Of a DNA stretch of 64,000 nucleotides, positions 11,995 through 25,300 are shown in pieces. The DNA is from Bryopsis sp. KO-2023 (Eukaryota; Chlorophyta; Ulvophyceae; Bryopsidales; Bryopsidaceae): contig BSYQ01000003.1 in the NCBI GenBank assembly GCA_030272585.1, positions 3,286,001-3,350,000 of the forward strand, in the 5' to 3' direction. The translations under genes and the position numbers were made by a program. Position 1 is the first letter of the stretch, and each line of letters opens with the position of its first letter. Below the pieces are notes generated by a model. That model had not been told where the DNA came from and made no database searches. It was given only the letters and a program-made list of their open reading frames with translations.

Positions 11995-14900
11995 ATGAAA
12001 GCCCAGAAGTTCTCCACGTCGCCCTCGCTCGGTCCCAGCTGGCGGAGTTATGCTCCGCGGTCGCCTGCCGCTAACGGGGGTGCGTGCGCGAAGCGCAATG
12101 TCGACAAGAGTCGGTTTCGTGTCGTTCGAGCGGCGCCGGCCGCCACCTCCGACGCTTTGTTAACGAAGGAAGATCTGGTTAACTATCTGAGTTCTGGGTG
12201 CAAGCCGAAATCCGACTGGAGGTAAATAAGCAGCCACCAGGTTATCTTCAGCCCAGCAGGTGGAGGCTTGCACTTTTCAACCACCCCTCTCTGATCGAAA
12301 ACGTACAGTGCTGAGTTAAGTGGATGGGCTCAGAATTGTTCTTGGGGGTATTTTGGCTGAATCCATCAACATCCAGAAACACCAGAAATCCAAAGGGGCT
12401 GTTCAGGATGGCATTAATGCAGGAAAAAAAATTAGATGGTCATCCACATGGCCTCGAAACACTTCGAAGGGGGTTGCAATTAAAAGAAAAGAATTTTTCC
12501 ACCCCAAAAATTTCCATGGAATTTTCGATGCAGGATTGGAACGGAGCATGAGAAATTTGTGATTGTGAAAGAAGACAAGACCAGAGCGCAGTACAGTCAC
12601 ATCAAAGAAGTTTTGTACGGATTGGTCAAACGGTTCGGATGGGAGCCCATCAAGGAGGGGGAAAACATCATCGGAGTGAAATTGGATGGGCAGAGCGTCA
12701 CATTGGAACCGAGTGGGCAGTTCGAATTGAGCGGAGCTCCGGTGGCAAATTTGCATCAAACTTGTGGGGAGGTCAACAGCCACCTTTACCAGGTGATGAG
12801 GCGAAATGGAATGCATTCTTTCCCTGGAATGAAACAACAGATAGAATTTTTTCTTTTTTTTTGGAAAGGGGGGGGGGGGGCGTCGACTTCCCTCTGAGAT
12901 GTTATGTCATCTGTTTAACATTCACTGATCGGAATATTCTTAAAAACTATTTCCTTAAAAATTCTGAAATATTCTCAAAAACAGATATGGGTGCTGATGG
13001 GTGCCGAGCATTTTGAATTTAATTTGTTGATGGCAAATTAACTCTCTCTCTTTTTTTTTCCCTCAGGTTAAATCTATTGCTGAGCCTTTGGGCCTCGAGT
13101 TCCTGGGAGTGGGTATGGACCCCAGAACAGAACTGAAAGATTGTCCGAAAATGCCCAAGGCCCGATACGGTTTGATGAGATCGTACATGCCGAAAGTGGG
13201 GACGCTGGGTTTGGATATGATGACCAGAACTTGCACAATTCAGGTGGGGCTTTGTGGATTCAAACTTGGCAATGCAACCTCACTTTGCTTGCCACTGGAT
13301 AATGACCCCCATTGCAAATTGCATCCTGAGAAGTTAGAAAACGAATGAAAAAACCAACCCCCCCACACTGTTTTGGAAAGCTGGCTGCGAGCCCCCTCAG
13401 GATATCCGTTTGATGTTAGCTTATCAAGCGCAGTTTTTTTCTTTAAATTGAAATAATCACATCCGTGGCATTGAACTGAATCAAGGATCTGGTACGGATT
13501 CTGCATTACACCATTATATCGAGGTTCACATGTTTCTTGTCATTAATGTTGATTCTGAAGGGTTTTTTGGATGTGTGGATGATAAAGGAATCGTTTCTAG
13601 GGAACTAGTGTGATCTTGCGAGGATCAGTCATGAATCATGTTGTTTTTTTGCAGGTTAATTTGGACTTTGAATCCGAGAAAGACATGATCGAGAAATTTC
13701 GGATAGGATTGGCCCTTCAACCTGTCGCTTCTGCCTTATTTGCAAACTCACCCTTCAAAGAAGGCAAACCTTCAGGGTATGATATGATGTGATTTTTTGT
13801 TCTCTTGACTATATTGATGGTTTGCGCACCGCCCTGATTTTTTTTATTTTTTTTTAAATAAATAATATTATTATATTATATTTTAAAATAATTTAAAAAA
13901 ATTCTCCAAGATCAAAAATTTCTTGTTTTTATGGCGATATACAGCTCCACATTGTTCTTGTATGGTATTGTTCTGCGACAGTCAAGTATCCAACGAACTC
14001 TACTTTAGCCAGGTGTTGCCAGCTCATGTTGGATTCAAAAAAAGGAAGGGGGGGGGGACATAGCCTTGTTATTATTTTGCCTTGAAAGAAATCCAAAATT
14101 TCATTGAAATTGAGCAGTTGGGTGACTACATATCTTCAGACCTACAGAAATCATTGTTGCAATAGGCTTGCAATTTCTGGTTTTGCTTCTTTCGTTTTTG
14201 TTTAGAAAAACAACAAAGTTGACTTTGTTTTTTTATTTTTTATTTTTTTTGGGGGGAAGATTTTTCTTTTTCCTGTTTTTGGAAGGCGCAGGAACGACAG
14301 TGAATGAAAGAGCTGAGAGCCTTTCTAAAAATGTTTTCTTTTTGGGGGGTGCAGGTATTTGAGCTGGCGAAATCAGATCTGGACGGATGTCGATAGCGAC
14401 CGAAGTGGAAATTTGCCGTTCGTTTTCGACGACAATTTCGGGTTTGAGAAATATGTGGATTATGCAATGAGCGTCCCCATGTACTTTGTTTACCGAAACG
14501 GTGAATACAAGGATGCCTTGGGGCTGTCTTGGCATGATTTCATGGAGGGAAAACTGCCAGGATTCGAAGGTGGGTTGCAGGAAATCAACGATGTTGATAT
14601 GATCAGCTTGCAGAAAAGTATTGGCAGCATCAAAAAAGAGGCTGGCCAGCCTATTTGTTAATTTTTTTTGTAATTGCTAATTTTTGGGGGGTGGGTCGAG
14701 GGGGGGAAGGGGCGGGTTTTTTGAGGAAATTAGGTGAAAAAAGAGGATCAAGAATATATATCAAACAGTTTACAGCAGAATTATCTGCACCTCAATGAGG
14801 ATTAGTTCTCACCTTGATACAGGGGACTATCCTACCATGGACGACTGGGAAAATCATCTGACGACCGTTTTCCCCGAAGTTCGATTGAAGAGATTTTTGG

Positions 14901-15551
14901 AAATGCGAGGGGCTGACGGGGGGCCTTGGAAACTCATTTGTGCTCTTCCTGCTTTGTGGGTGGGCCTCTTGTACGACGAGCAAGCCCAGTCAGACGCTCT
15001 GGATTTGATCCAGGATTGGACACAGGAGGACAGAGATTACTTGTTGGCTGAGGTGGGGTGGCAGGGAAAAAAAAATTGTTTTCTGTTAATGTAAAATATA
15101 TATGGGTGTGTGTATGTATATATTACATGAACATATCATGTAATGCGGGGAACTGGGAAAGAAGTGGAATTCCTTCTGGAAAAAAATAATCGTCAAAATA
15201 GAAAATCGTATCAAGAAGAGCTGCTGGAAATTGCCCCATGCCAGAAAACTGATGGATACACCCAGCATGATCTCTGAGTGATATGTGGTTTTTTTTCCTG
15301 TTTTTTTTCAGAATTGCAAGCAAGGATTGAGGACTCCGTTCAAGGGAGGCACGATGTTGGATTTGGCCAAACAAGTCCTCAAGATATCCAAGGAGGGTCT
15401 GGAGCGGAGGGGCTACGAGGAAGCTTCCTTCCTGGCTGCCTTGGAAAATAACGTTTCCACCGGGAAAAGCTCCGCCGACGTGTTGCTGGATCGATATCAT
15501 AATGTGTGGGGAGAGTCCGTTTTACCCATCTATGATGAGCTCCAGTATTGA
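11995..15551 (+). CDS. GSH1: Glutamate-cysteine ligase, plant type, with probable plastid transit peptide
   Basis: Catalyses the ATP-dependent joining of glutamate and cysteine, the first step of glutathione synthesis. Seven exons join in phase: 11995-12221, 12534-12792, 13067-13243, 13655-13776, 14355-14569, 14823-15052 and 15312-15551, for 1470 nt and 489 residues. Family motifs are RIGTEHEKF (across the first intron), [58 protein letters not shown] and WVGLLYDE. The end, [15 protein letters not shown], aligns with the plant C-terminus. The first ~50 residues are rich in Ser, Ala, Arg and Lys and poor in acidic residues, as in a plastid transit peptide; mature sequence begins near [10 protein letters not shown]. 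In plants this enzyme is plastidic and redox-regulated; here plastid targeting is inferred. No frameshift or missing motif seen. Confidence 0.95.
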
Positions 15552-16617
15552 TCTTTTTTTTTTTCCTTCTGTCGTCGTGTGTTTCGGGTTTTTTCTCGGT
15601 TTCTTCTTGAGAGGTACTGAGAATTTTTCCCCTTGTATCAGTAGTCCTAATGATTTTTTAAACCTTTAGAATCCCCCCCCTCCCCCCTGCCATGAGAAAA
15701 CGCGATTGCTCTGTAAGAATTTGCATGGGAGTTATCGTTACCTAGCAGTGCATTTATTTGAAAAAAGAACAATATTTAGAAAGAGAGGACAAAAAAAAAG
15801 CGCCGAGGCTTTCTATTTCCGGAGAAGCATCCATTCTTGTATCTTCATTTTGATTTAGGAATGTTTTGGATGTTTTGTTTTGTTTTCAACGGAAAAGAAA
15901 AAGAAAGCGACCATCTTAGACAGGGTTTTGATTTGAAGAATTTTGAACAGTTTGGCTGGAAAAGGGGAAGGAAATCTAAATCTGCTGTGTTTCAATCATT
16001 TTTTTTTTTCTGAGGGGGGTTCGAAAAAGAGGCCATGATTCTGAATATTTTGGAAAAAGTATACTGAACCTTTGGAATGCCCATCGAGTGGGGAGGTAGC
16101 CAATCTGTAAAAACAACATACGGATGATATCAAGCACTTGGTAACCATCGACAGAAAAACTGAAGCCTTGACAATTCCCCCCTTTCGATAGTATCCTGTG
16201 GCCTTTGAGCTCATCTCCCCCCCCCCCCCCCCAAAAAAAAGGGATTTTTGACAATCAACCCCAATCCAACCAACCATCCACAGCATCTCGGTCGATGAAC
16301 GTTACATGCTGGGGGATGCGATTTGGGTTGGGTCGTCAAGTGAAGATGACATCCGCCGCCACCAGAGGCGAAAATTATATATATATATAATGCACACCAA
16401 CAGTCTGGTGGAAGGAAGAAAATTGCAAGATCCTTAGCCACAGTGAATCCAATCCTGCACCCCCCCAGTCTGAATATCCACAAGCCAACCCATCCCATTC
16501 GCTGAAATCCTGACCTTGAGCGGATTAATGGGAGGGGGAAAGGCAATTTCCGAGTCGACGCTCCCAGTACAACAGTGAATGGTGCAGGTGAATTGGTGAT
16601 TTCCAGACAGGTTTTCG
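15552..16617. other. Intergenic region with possible minus-strand exons
   Basis: Mostly GSH1 3' UTR and the TRAPPC6 upstream region. On the minus strand, short stretches read like exons: around 16643-16440 (SEIAFPPPINPLKVRISANG), 16310-16270 (HVTFIDRDAVDG) and 16170-16050 (GYLPTRWAFQRFSILFP). I could not join them with consistent phases, so I do not call a gene. A poly-C run lies at 16217-16232. Confidence 0.25.
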
Positions 16618-18091
16618 ATGGCAACCAGCGGCAAGATTCGCAAGTGCCCCGATTCTTCTTTGGATTACCTCTTGATCGAAATCGTCAGAAGGTACTCGAG
16701 CCAAAGCCCGGAATCGCGCTCCGCTGCGATCTTGGACGGCATCGGGTTTCGAGTGGGGAGGCAGTTGGTTGAACGGTGGGGTAGCAATTCATGTGGTTTG
16801 TGCCACTATAGGGAGTGGAGTGTAATCCTGATTCTGTGTAAAGATTTTTTGTCTGCATGTTCATCTGTTCCACAAATGCTTTGTTGCACCAAAAGGCTTA
16901 TATGGGAGGTCCTTCAATGGAATCAATACACTGATAACAATTCTATATTCATGAAGTGCTTCTGTTTGGGGGGCAGCATGGCATGTTCCCCCATATATAT
17001 CGTCGAGAATCCACACAGTCCGGATTAGCCATACAGAAGCCAATAAGTTTTTTCAACGCATTTTTGTGTGTCAGTGTGTGTGCAGCGTTTGTTTGTCGCT
17101 TAAATTAAATTAACTTTCTTTTTAATTTTAAAAAAATTTGTGTTTGTGTTCCTTTTTTTGGTGGTGTTGTGAAAAAAAAAAAACAGATATACTCGGGACC
17201 GTGCCCGATTGGCTGATAATTTGGAAGTGATCAGATTCCTATGCAAAGATCTTTGGGCCATTGTTTTCGGGAAGCAAGTTGACAGCCTCAAGACAAATCA
17301 CATGGTATATATTGTTTTTATCTTGGTATATATTGTTTTTATAAATCTAGTGCACACGGTCAATATTGTTTTTTTACTCTTTGGCTTTTGGAAAATTGTT
17401 CGGTTTTCTCAAACATGTTGCATCGGGGGTGACAGTGTCCTAAAACCTATCCACTGTGGAAATGGATCATATGGGCCCTTGAAAAATAGCTTAACGGAAC
17501 GGTCGGTTGCAGGATTTTCTCGTTGCATTTTGTCATGGGGGTTCATTCGATCACCTCTGAATCTCAAACAGCCAACCAACAGCAGCGAATGTGCCCTGGA
17601 GCTTCTTCAAAACACAGCAGCGATCACGTTATGATACATATCTTCTTGACTTCATGTTTTCAGGGGGTGTATGTTCTGCAAGATCATCATTTTCGATGGT
17701 TTCAACACATTTCGGTGGAGGCTGCCGGTCCAGGGGAAGGTCCGACCATAGACAAGATCGTGGAGGACTACATTCACATCCCAGCAGGGATAATTCGAGG
17801 AGCGTTGACTCAGCTCGGAATAGCATGCACAGTCCAGGCGGGCATCAAAGAGCTGCCAGCATGTATGCATACGTCGACACATTTCCTGCTGTGAAATTCG
17901 AATCGGGGGTCTCAACACCAGCAAGATTTGTGGAAATCCATTCTCGTTTGTTGAAGACATGCTGTGGGGCAGTTGGTGCCTTACAGAAACAGACTTCTTT
18001 TAGTACTGCACATGAAGTTTTGCAGATTTGACTATGTTTTGGGTGCTTTTGTTTCGCTGCAGGCTCGTTCACAATTAAGATCACTCCCTGA
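16618..18091 (+). CDS. TRAPPC6: TRAPP complex subunit 6 (Trs33)
   Basis: Small subunit of the TRAPP tethering complexes, the exchange-factor assemblies for Ypt1/Rab1-type GTPases in ER-Golgi and Golgi traffic. Four exons: 16618-16775, 17187-17304, 17664-17862 and 18063-18091, for 504 nt and 167 residues. Recognisable family stretches are DYLLIEIVRRY near the start, GFRVGRQLVERYTRDR (across intron 1), EVIRFLCKDLWAIVFGKQ, NHMGVYVLQDHHFRW, GIIRGALTQLGIACTV and the end LPACSFTIKITP. The last exon is only 29 nt, and its phase is needed to complete the conserved cysteine. Length fits the family (about 160-190 residues). It converges on the membrane-protein gene downstream. Confidence 0.93.
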
Positions 18092-18923
18092 TGGCATTTC
18101 CGTGCCCCAGCTGATCGGCATCTTTTCAACAAGTCAATACAAATCGAACATAGGATGAGCTCCGAGGGACCATGTGGGGATTGTACAACAAGGAGCAATT
18201 TGGATTTGCTCGGTAGCATCGGTGGAAACATTGTTCTCCTCTCCTTTTTCTTTTCTTTTCTCCTTTTTTTTTTAGTTTTTTTTAGGTTTTTTTTTTGGGG
18301 GGGGGGTTGTGGTAGAAAACGATGGGAGCAATGAATTTGGAATTATCTCAAAAAAAGTGCCGTCAGTTTTCACATGTTGTCATTCGAACAGGCAGCCGTT
18401 CCAAATTCATCGGAATGTCGCATTGGTTCAGCAAGTGAAGTTGTGGAGTTTTGTTGGGGAATCCAAAACTAAAACAATGCTGCTGTGCTAGTTCGCTGAT
18501 CATCGGAATTGGCACCTTCCAGTGATGCGTCAAAGTAAGACAACATCAGCCGTTTGTTCAATCTTGGATGGAAATTGTGCTGCTCAATATCTCAAGTGGT
18601 TGGGATTTCTTGTTTTGCAAGCCACCTCTAGTGGAATGGGTGCGCTGCTCCAAGAATCATCCCACATTACCTATTGATTAGATCCTCTGCTAAGGTTGTG
18701 TTGACGATTTGAATTGCATCAGTCTTTCTTGCCTTACAAAAAGAAACAGAAATCATTGCAACATCGAAAACATCCCCTTTTCCCTCAGTTTGCGCTTGTC
18801 TAATTTACAAAAGAAAATGGAATTTGTGGCGAGGTTAACAGAATGTATTCGACCAAAATCTTGGATTTGCCTGAAACTCGACCATGGAAATTGCGAACTC
18901 TGTCAGACATAGAGTGTTGCATC
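18092..18923. other. Convergent intergenic region, no gene seen
   Basis: Holds the 3' ends of TRAPPC6 (+) and of the minus-strand membrane-protein gene. Poly-T and poly-G tracts lie near 18250-18307. No coding pattern found. Confidence 0.6.
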
Positions 18924-20517
18924 CTATCGCATTTCTTCATCGTCGGACCTGTATCTTGTGTAACGCAGCCGCCTTTTGGAGCAAAACTTTTTAGACAAGA
19001 CTGGCCAGGCCACAGTAATCGTCGGAATCGATCCAACAAACCCAATGAACAAAAGAATGATGCCTGCCGCCCACTCCTCAACTTTCGGCTCCACTTCTTT
19101 GACCATTCTATCCGTCAAATTTCTTGCAATGATGTCCGGATCGAACGCACTTCTCACGGAAAAAACCGGCTTGGTGGAAATATCTGGGGGAAGATAAACA
19201 GGGGCAGTGGAATTCCCTTTGGAAAGTTTTAATTTCTTCCAATGCTGAACATCCCAGTGATTGTGAGGGTCGCAACCGAAGTTCCCAAAACCATCATCCA
19301 GTCGCCACTCCCCATGATGTTGCTTGACCTGTACAAATTTGTGGTTTTAAAACCACATACGAAATCTTTCAAATCGGACTGAGCCCACACTGTTGATGCC
19401 CACAGACATGTTCAGAAAAGGAAAAGAAGGCCTACCTTGACACAGATCGTATCCACAAAAGAGTACACCTCACATAGACCGTTCAGCCAACGCCCTGAAT
19501 CTCGATATACGCATGCTTTCCAATTGTGGCTCTTCATGTCCCTCCGTTTGAAGAACGAAACGTTCCCCAACGGTATTCTCGTGTCTCCAGTGCTGAGCTC
19601 CAAATGCATGGAATCAAGATGTGCCTTTTCTGCCTGCGGTCTCTTGTGTGGGGACTGATGTGTTTTTAAAGCCGTGCATGGAGAATCTGGTGAGGTCCTG
19701 GAGCTAGCGTTGTTTCCTTTCTGTGAAACAAGTCATAATTCTCACTTTCGGCAGTGCAAACCGTACTTCCCAGTGTGGATAGCCCAATGACAGAAAACGA
19801 CCAGGGGAACGCTAAGCTTCTCTGGAATTTGCTGTGCCCGACCTTTGTGCAATCGTCTGGATCTGATAGGAGCGACGGAAACATCAGCCCATTTAGCCCC
19901 TGCACGCTGAAGTCCAGAGAATACGCTGGTTCACCGTCAGCCATCTGCTTTATCAGCCGCTGCGACTTCGACAATTGCAAAACGGTCCCGTTGATGGTCA
20001 GCCGCCATTCGGTGTTGTTGAATTGGGCTGCGAACTCTTGGTTCCATTGGGTTATGGCTGTACAGAAAGGGACCACTCCAAGCATTAGCTCGGGGAATCC
20101 GCACTGTCCCCTGGATGAACCATGACGAGGCACAAGCAGGTGGTTATCAATGAGGCGTGTGTGTGCAGCTAAAAAGTTTGGGAGGCGCTCAAGACTCTTG
20201 AGTCAGGAGGCCCCTGCATTTACGTTTTGCTTGCGCAAGAGGGCTGGCAAAGGAACAACGAAAATTTACAGACAAAAGTGTTCATATCTAATTCGCTGTG
20301 AGTATGCTCTCTTCGAGAAAAATGGATTGACTCTGCTCCGTTGATTCGTGCCTTTTCTTTCAGCTCTATTTCTATTTCTGATTACCTTGATCAAAGACGT
20401 CAATAATGCTCTGTTTTGGAGCTCGAAAATCCCCATACCACGCAAGCCCTGCCCCAGAAATAAGGCATGCAACGACAAGGCACACAGAAACAGCCGCCGA
20501 CCGCTCGCTCCACTCAT
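18924..20517 (-). CDS. Predicted signal-peptide-bearing, single-pass membrane protein
   Basis: Four exons in transcript order: 20517-20386, 20103-19843, 19633-19436 and 19328-18924. All join in phase 0 for 331 residues. The second exon may instead end at 19762 (donor GTTTGC rather than the weak GTCGGG), adding 27 codons without changing phase. The N-terminus, MSGASGRRLFLCALSLHALF, is signal-peptide-like. The large middle part has potential N-glycosylation sites (NNTE, NGT, NVS, NST, NLT) and cysteines. Near the C-terminus one hydrophobic span (AAGIILLFIGFVGSIPTITV) is followed by a basic tail (SKKFCSKRRLRYTRYR). This suggests a lumenal or extracellular domain with a short cytosolic tail. I do not recognise the family. 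A second frame through the first exon (GLAWYGDFRAPKQSIIDVFD) also looks coding but does not join downstream. Confidence 0.65.
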
Positions 20518-21552
20518 TCTCCTAGCAGTAACCAAAAAAAAGTGGGATTCCTTTCAAAAAAACACGAGTGCCCGCGCACGGGAATATGCAACAGCCAAAG
20601 CCAAGAAACAAAGAACGTTCCCCCGCTTCGTCATTGATACAACAGTCAAAAGAGAGTCAACTGTTGTTGTGGGGTTGTGCAAATAACACTACCAACTCAC
20701 GTTTGCAGCTCCAGAAGCCCTTCTCCGTCTTCTTCTGGAACGGGCGGGGCGATCTCGCAAGTCGATTCGAACCAGGTCCATATCGATTCCAGAAAAATCC
20801 AGTCCTTGATGAATTGTTTTTTTTCTCCTTTCCAGTCTGAGGCCACCAAGAGGGGCTACTGAAAGTCGTGGTAGCATAGTGTGGGAAGAGAATGCGGTTA
20901 TGTGTTGCTTTTTTTTTATGAGGTTGTTTGTGATAACAAATTAAGAGTAAGACATATCTACACGCCGTCACGGTAACCCCCCCCCTGGTGGGAGTTCTGC
21001 TTCCAATTATGCATAATTGGCCTTTTCTGCTCTTTGAAACAAACAAACAAACAAACAAACATCAATTACATTAAAACAATGCATGCTTGTGCATTCAATC
21101 TAGTCGTCCATCCACGATGGATGTCTTTAGATTCAGATTCAAATTTGCCAAGTTCTCTTCGGAACTGCAAAATCGATTTCAAGGGCAAATTCTGGGGAAT
21201 ATGATGGCGCCAGATTGTAAAGATCGTAATCACAAAGACCCTCTTGATACCACACACTCCACTTAAGTCGCCTCGTTTCTGTTCCGAAACGTACAAATAC
21301 AAAGCAAAAAATTTCTATGGAGAGGGCTTTGAGCGAAGCCCTGTCCATAATATTGTTGACTTTGTATTCACCAATTGGTGAATCAATCTTTTGAATCACT
21401 GTGCCCTTATTTGGAGCTCCCCCCCCGACTTCATTAAGTAATACAATGTAATGCTATTTCTCAGAACTTTCCGGCCATTTTTGACAATCTTTTGAACGGC
21501 AAAATATCGTAGAACATTCAGAGTTCGTCCTGTTTTCTTCCTTATATATATG
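20518..21552. other. Upstream region of the membrane-protein gene, with unresolved exon-like stretches
   Basis: On the minus strand about 20860-20690 reads KKQFIKDWIFLESIWTWFES and ends at a good GTGAGT donor. The frame 21399-21139 (with LKWSVWYQEGLCDYDLYNL) ends in a stop and looks coding. I could not connect either to a gene. They may be upstream exons, or the remains of sequence displaced when the adjacent hAT end was rearranged. Confidence 0.25.
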
Positions 21553-21860
21553 CAGAGCTGGGCAGTAACCCGTTTGTAACGCACCGTACCGTAACGGACA
21601 GGGTCGGTACAGCAACGTGTTCGGTCGGTGCACGCACCGACCGGACGTTACAACACGTTGCACACGTTACAACAACGACCCAGTCGGTACAACAACGTCC
21701 AAGTCCGGTACAACAACGATCCGACGTTACTGTAACGCCAAAGCGTTGTTGTAACGCAGTACGTTATCAGTAACGTCTACGCCGGCTCCTATAACGTCTG
21801 TACCGAGAGAAGACGTTACAACAACGATCGATCGCGTTACGCGCACCGATCGTTGGTCGG
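21553..21860 (+). repeat. Left terminal inverted repeat of the hAT element
   Basis: Begins CAGAGCTGGGCAGTAACC and matches the reverse complement of the right end for roughly 300 bp, with scattered substitutions. It is packed with short motifs of the form GTTACAACAACG. Confidence 0.88.
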
Positions 21861-22050
21861 TGTTGTACCGATCCTGATTTCCTTTTCACTCTACCTTGCC
21901 ATGAGTGTGGCTAACTGATTGGGTGTTCTTTCTTGAACTTTCCCAGTCCAAAACCCATTCAGCAGGGGATCCCCCTGGGGGCTTATATTGAAGTTAAGAG
22001 TGCAACATGGCAAACGTACACAATCATATCATGATAACAATGCAGTTGAT

Positions 22051-22316
22051 AAAAAAAACCCAGTTCACAAATAAAACCCAGCTCGCAAATAAAACCCAGT
22101 CAAGCAAATAAAACCCAGTCAAGCAAATAAAACCCAGTTCACAAATAAAACCCAGTCAAGCAAATAAAACCCAGTCAAGCAAATAAAACCCAGTCAAGCA
22201 AATAAAACCCAGTTCACTAATAAAACCCAGGCAAGCAAATAAAACCCAGTTCACAAATAAAACCCAGTTCACAAATAAAACCCAGCTCGCAAATAAAACC
22301 CAGTCAAGCAAAAGAA
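22051..22316. repeat. Minisatellite of ~12-15 bp units, AATAAAACCCAG
   Basis: About 18 copies of AATAAAACCCAG followed by TCAAGCA, TTCACA or CTCGCA. It lies between the left inverted repeat and the transposase stop codon, so it is probably in or just past the transposase 3' UTR. Read on the minus strand, the unit offers no polyadenylation signal. Confidence 0.9.
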
Positions 22317-22352
22317 ACACAATCCACCCCCTCTCTGCCCCCCAAAAAAACA

Positions 22353-25300
22353 CTAGTTCCTAAAAAGGCCCTTGTTGTGTTTTATGAAACTCAGGGCTTG
22401 GACGTTGTCTGGGCTGAGGGAAGCACGGCGGGCACGAACCAGGGCTCCCGATTGGCTGAATGATCTCTCTGATTCGGCAGAGGAAGCGGGGACAACCAGG
22501 AAGTCGACAGCCACAGCCTGCAGGATTGGGTAATTTCTGCCTTCCGTGCCCCAGAACTTGAGCTGGGAACCCCGGGGCTGCATAGGGAGGGTCTCGTATG
22601 CGGTCAGCTCGCTCCTTGCCATCCCCTCAATGTCCAGCAGATTGGCGGTGGGCCCCGCCGGCATTGCCTCAGGAGGCGAATCATCGTCAGAGTCGTCCAA
22701 AAAAGACTCCTGGGGCTGCATCCCCACGTCTCCACTCCCGCCTTCGGTGTCCCCCTCATTGTTCCCCCCGAACATGTTCTTGTCCGTGGCCTTCTGCGCA
22801 GCCAGGGAAACTATTTCATCCCTCACCTGTAATGAAACACAACATCGTTACAACAACGTAGAACATCGGTTTCAGTAACGCCAAACATCGGTACACATAA
22901 CGTCTTTAACACGTTACAACAACGTCCGGATCGTTACTGTACCGACCTGGTCGGTACAGCACCGACCCAATATCGGTGCAGTAACGACCCAGGTCGGTAC
23001 AGTAACGATCTGGGTCGGTACAGTAACGATCCTGTTTATTTTCTCTTTCTCTTCTTTTTTAAGTGATCCACATGCACCCAAGCAATGAAAGAAAAACACA
23101 AGCAAAAGCAACACTTACCTCCGTCATGAAAGCGTCCGCGTCGAGATATTGCGCCATCACCTTCGGAAGCTCCGCCCACGCCGGTGCATCGAACATCTCC
23201 CTGATGAACTTGTTGTTCACCGTTGGGTCCATCACCGCGAGGCATGCAGCACCGAACACCCAGTTTGGGTCGTCGATCTGGGCATACAGGTGGCATGCCA
23301 ACACGGACATCGCCTCCCGGATGTCAGAGGGATGCGGGGTGTGATCGATGGTCGTCTCTGGGCACCCCCTCATGAGGTGTTTGCAGCACCTGAAGTTCAT
23401 ACAAAAACAAATCAACACATAGCACAGAGAAAATCTGGCAGATTCGTAAAAAACCCACTTTACTTTTCAGCCTAGATTACTGATGTACTTGTGATTCTGC
23501 TGTGTTTATATATTAGATATATATATATATATATATATAAACAACAAAAAACCTCACTTTGCTATTGGTTCTGTTTTGTTTTCTGGATTTAATTTGGATT
23601 ACACACCTCAGAATGATCCTCAGCATGTCTCCACCGGTGGGGTAATCGTTCCCTTCGAGCTTCTTGGAGGTCATCGCCACCGGGAACAGGATGGTCCTCA
23701 ATAGGCGGAGGGCCTCCCTGAAAACCAAAATATCAATAAAAAAAACTTAATAAACAAACCAGAAAATCATTAAAAACAAAACAGGAAACAAAACAGAAAA
23801 TCAATAAAGAAACTTAATAAGCACAGCAGGAAATTAACTTACCAATCGGCAATCTCCAGTGGCGACTTGTACCGCTGGAACTCCACCTCGAACCACCTCT
23901 TCGCAGCCCCCTCCACATCCAAAAGACGGACGATCATGTGGAAGGTGGAGTTCCAGCGGGTGTCGCATGGGACCTTCAGCGTGAGGACCCTGTTGGGGGT
24001 GATCCATGGGAGGCCCTCGTCATCGGTGTCGCTCTCTGACAACAGGTCCACCGCCTCCCCCTCCTTCGCCGCGCGTTGAAACTCCTCCCTCTGCAGCCTA
24101 TCCAGGATTGCCTTCGACCTGGTGGATCTGTAACACAACATCACATGACACAGAAATGTTATCGTCAAATATAAAATTAATATTTCACAAGCACACAGAA
24201 AAAACAAAAAACAAAACAAACACCACAAACAAGAATGATACATAAGTGAACAGAAATCAGCAAATGGAATTTACCTCGACACATGCGATACAAAGGCGGT
24301 GGCCTTGTCGAGGGCCTTCTTCAGATTAGGGCTGGTGCCCCCCAGCCCAGCCAGCCATTTCCGCACAGCGGTCTGCAGCAGGTGCAACACACATGGTTGC
24401 CAGTCCCAGAAGAGAAGTCGGTCGAAGCAGCTGACTACATTGGACCCACAGTCTGTGACTATTGTGGGCCTGTAGTAGGTCAGCCCGACTTGTCCGGCAG
24501 CCTGCAGGACATGGTCCTTGATAACTGCAACACAGGAAACAACACAGAGGTAAGAAACATTGATTACAGGAGACCGTTATGAGGAACGACTTGATGCGTT
24601 GTTGTAACGTCTTCGGTCGGTACTGGTACCGTCTGAAACCGTTACAACAACGCATCAAGTCGTTACAGCACCGTGTAGACGTTACAACAACGCTTACACG
24701 GTATTTGCACCGACATAGGGACGGTGCTTACAACGATTGTGTTTCGTTACAACACCGTCGGGTCGTTACGCATAACGACTTCTTTTTTTTCCCACCCATA
24801 GTAAAAAAAAACCCAAACCCCCACAAACAACTGACTTCCAAATTGACTGCTGATCATCAAGTTTAAAAAAACAATATAATAACTTTTCATATTTTTGTTT
24901 CTTTCCCTCATTCACACAATCACAAGCCCAACCCCAATTACCTTGCGCCGTCACGGACTCCTCCTCCACCGGAATTGATCCCATGCTGTATGTCGCCAAA
25001 CGCCAGGCCTCACCCTCCTTCACAGCTCCCCCAGCCACCCAGGGCGTCACCACAGTGTGGATGGTGAGGGACAGGTACTTGTCCCCTGCCCTGCTCGTCC
25101 ACGCGTCACATGTGAGGGCGGGCTTGATGGCTGCCTCTTGGTAGGCCCCCATCTTCTCCTTCAGCTTGCCCAATCCCTCTTGAAAGAGTTCTTGGACCTG
25201 CACCACATCAGAAAAATAATATTAAAAACAGTAGAAAACAAAACAAAACAAAACAAAACAAACAAAACAAAACACAAAACACAAAAAAGAAAAACCCAAA

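Noticed and set aside
22051..22316. CRISPR-like array
   Set aside because: Units are 12-15 bp with no unique spacers; a eukaryotic minisatellite explains it.
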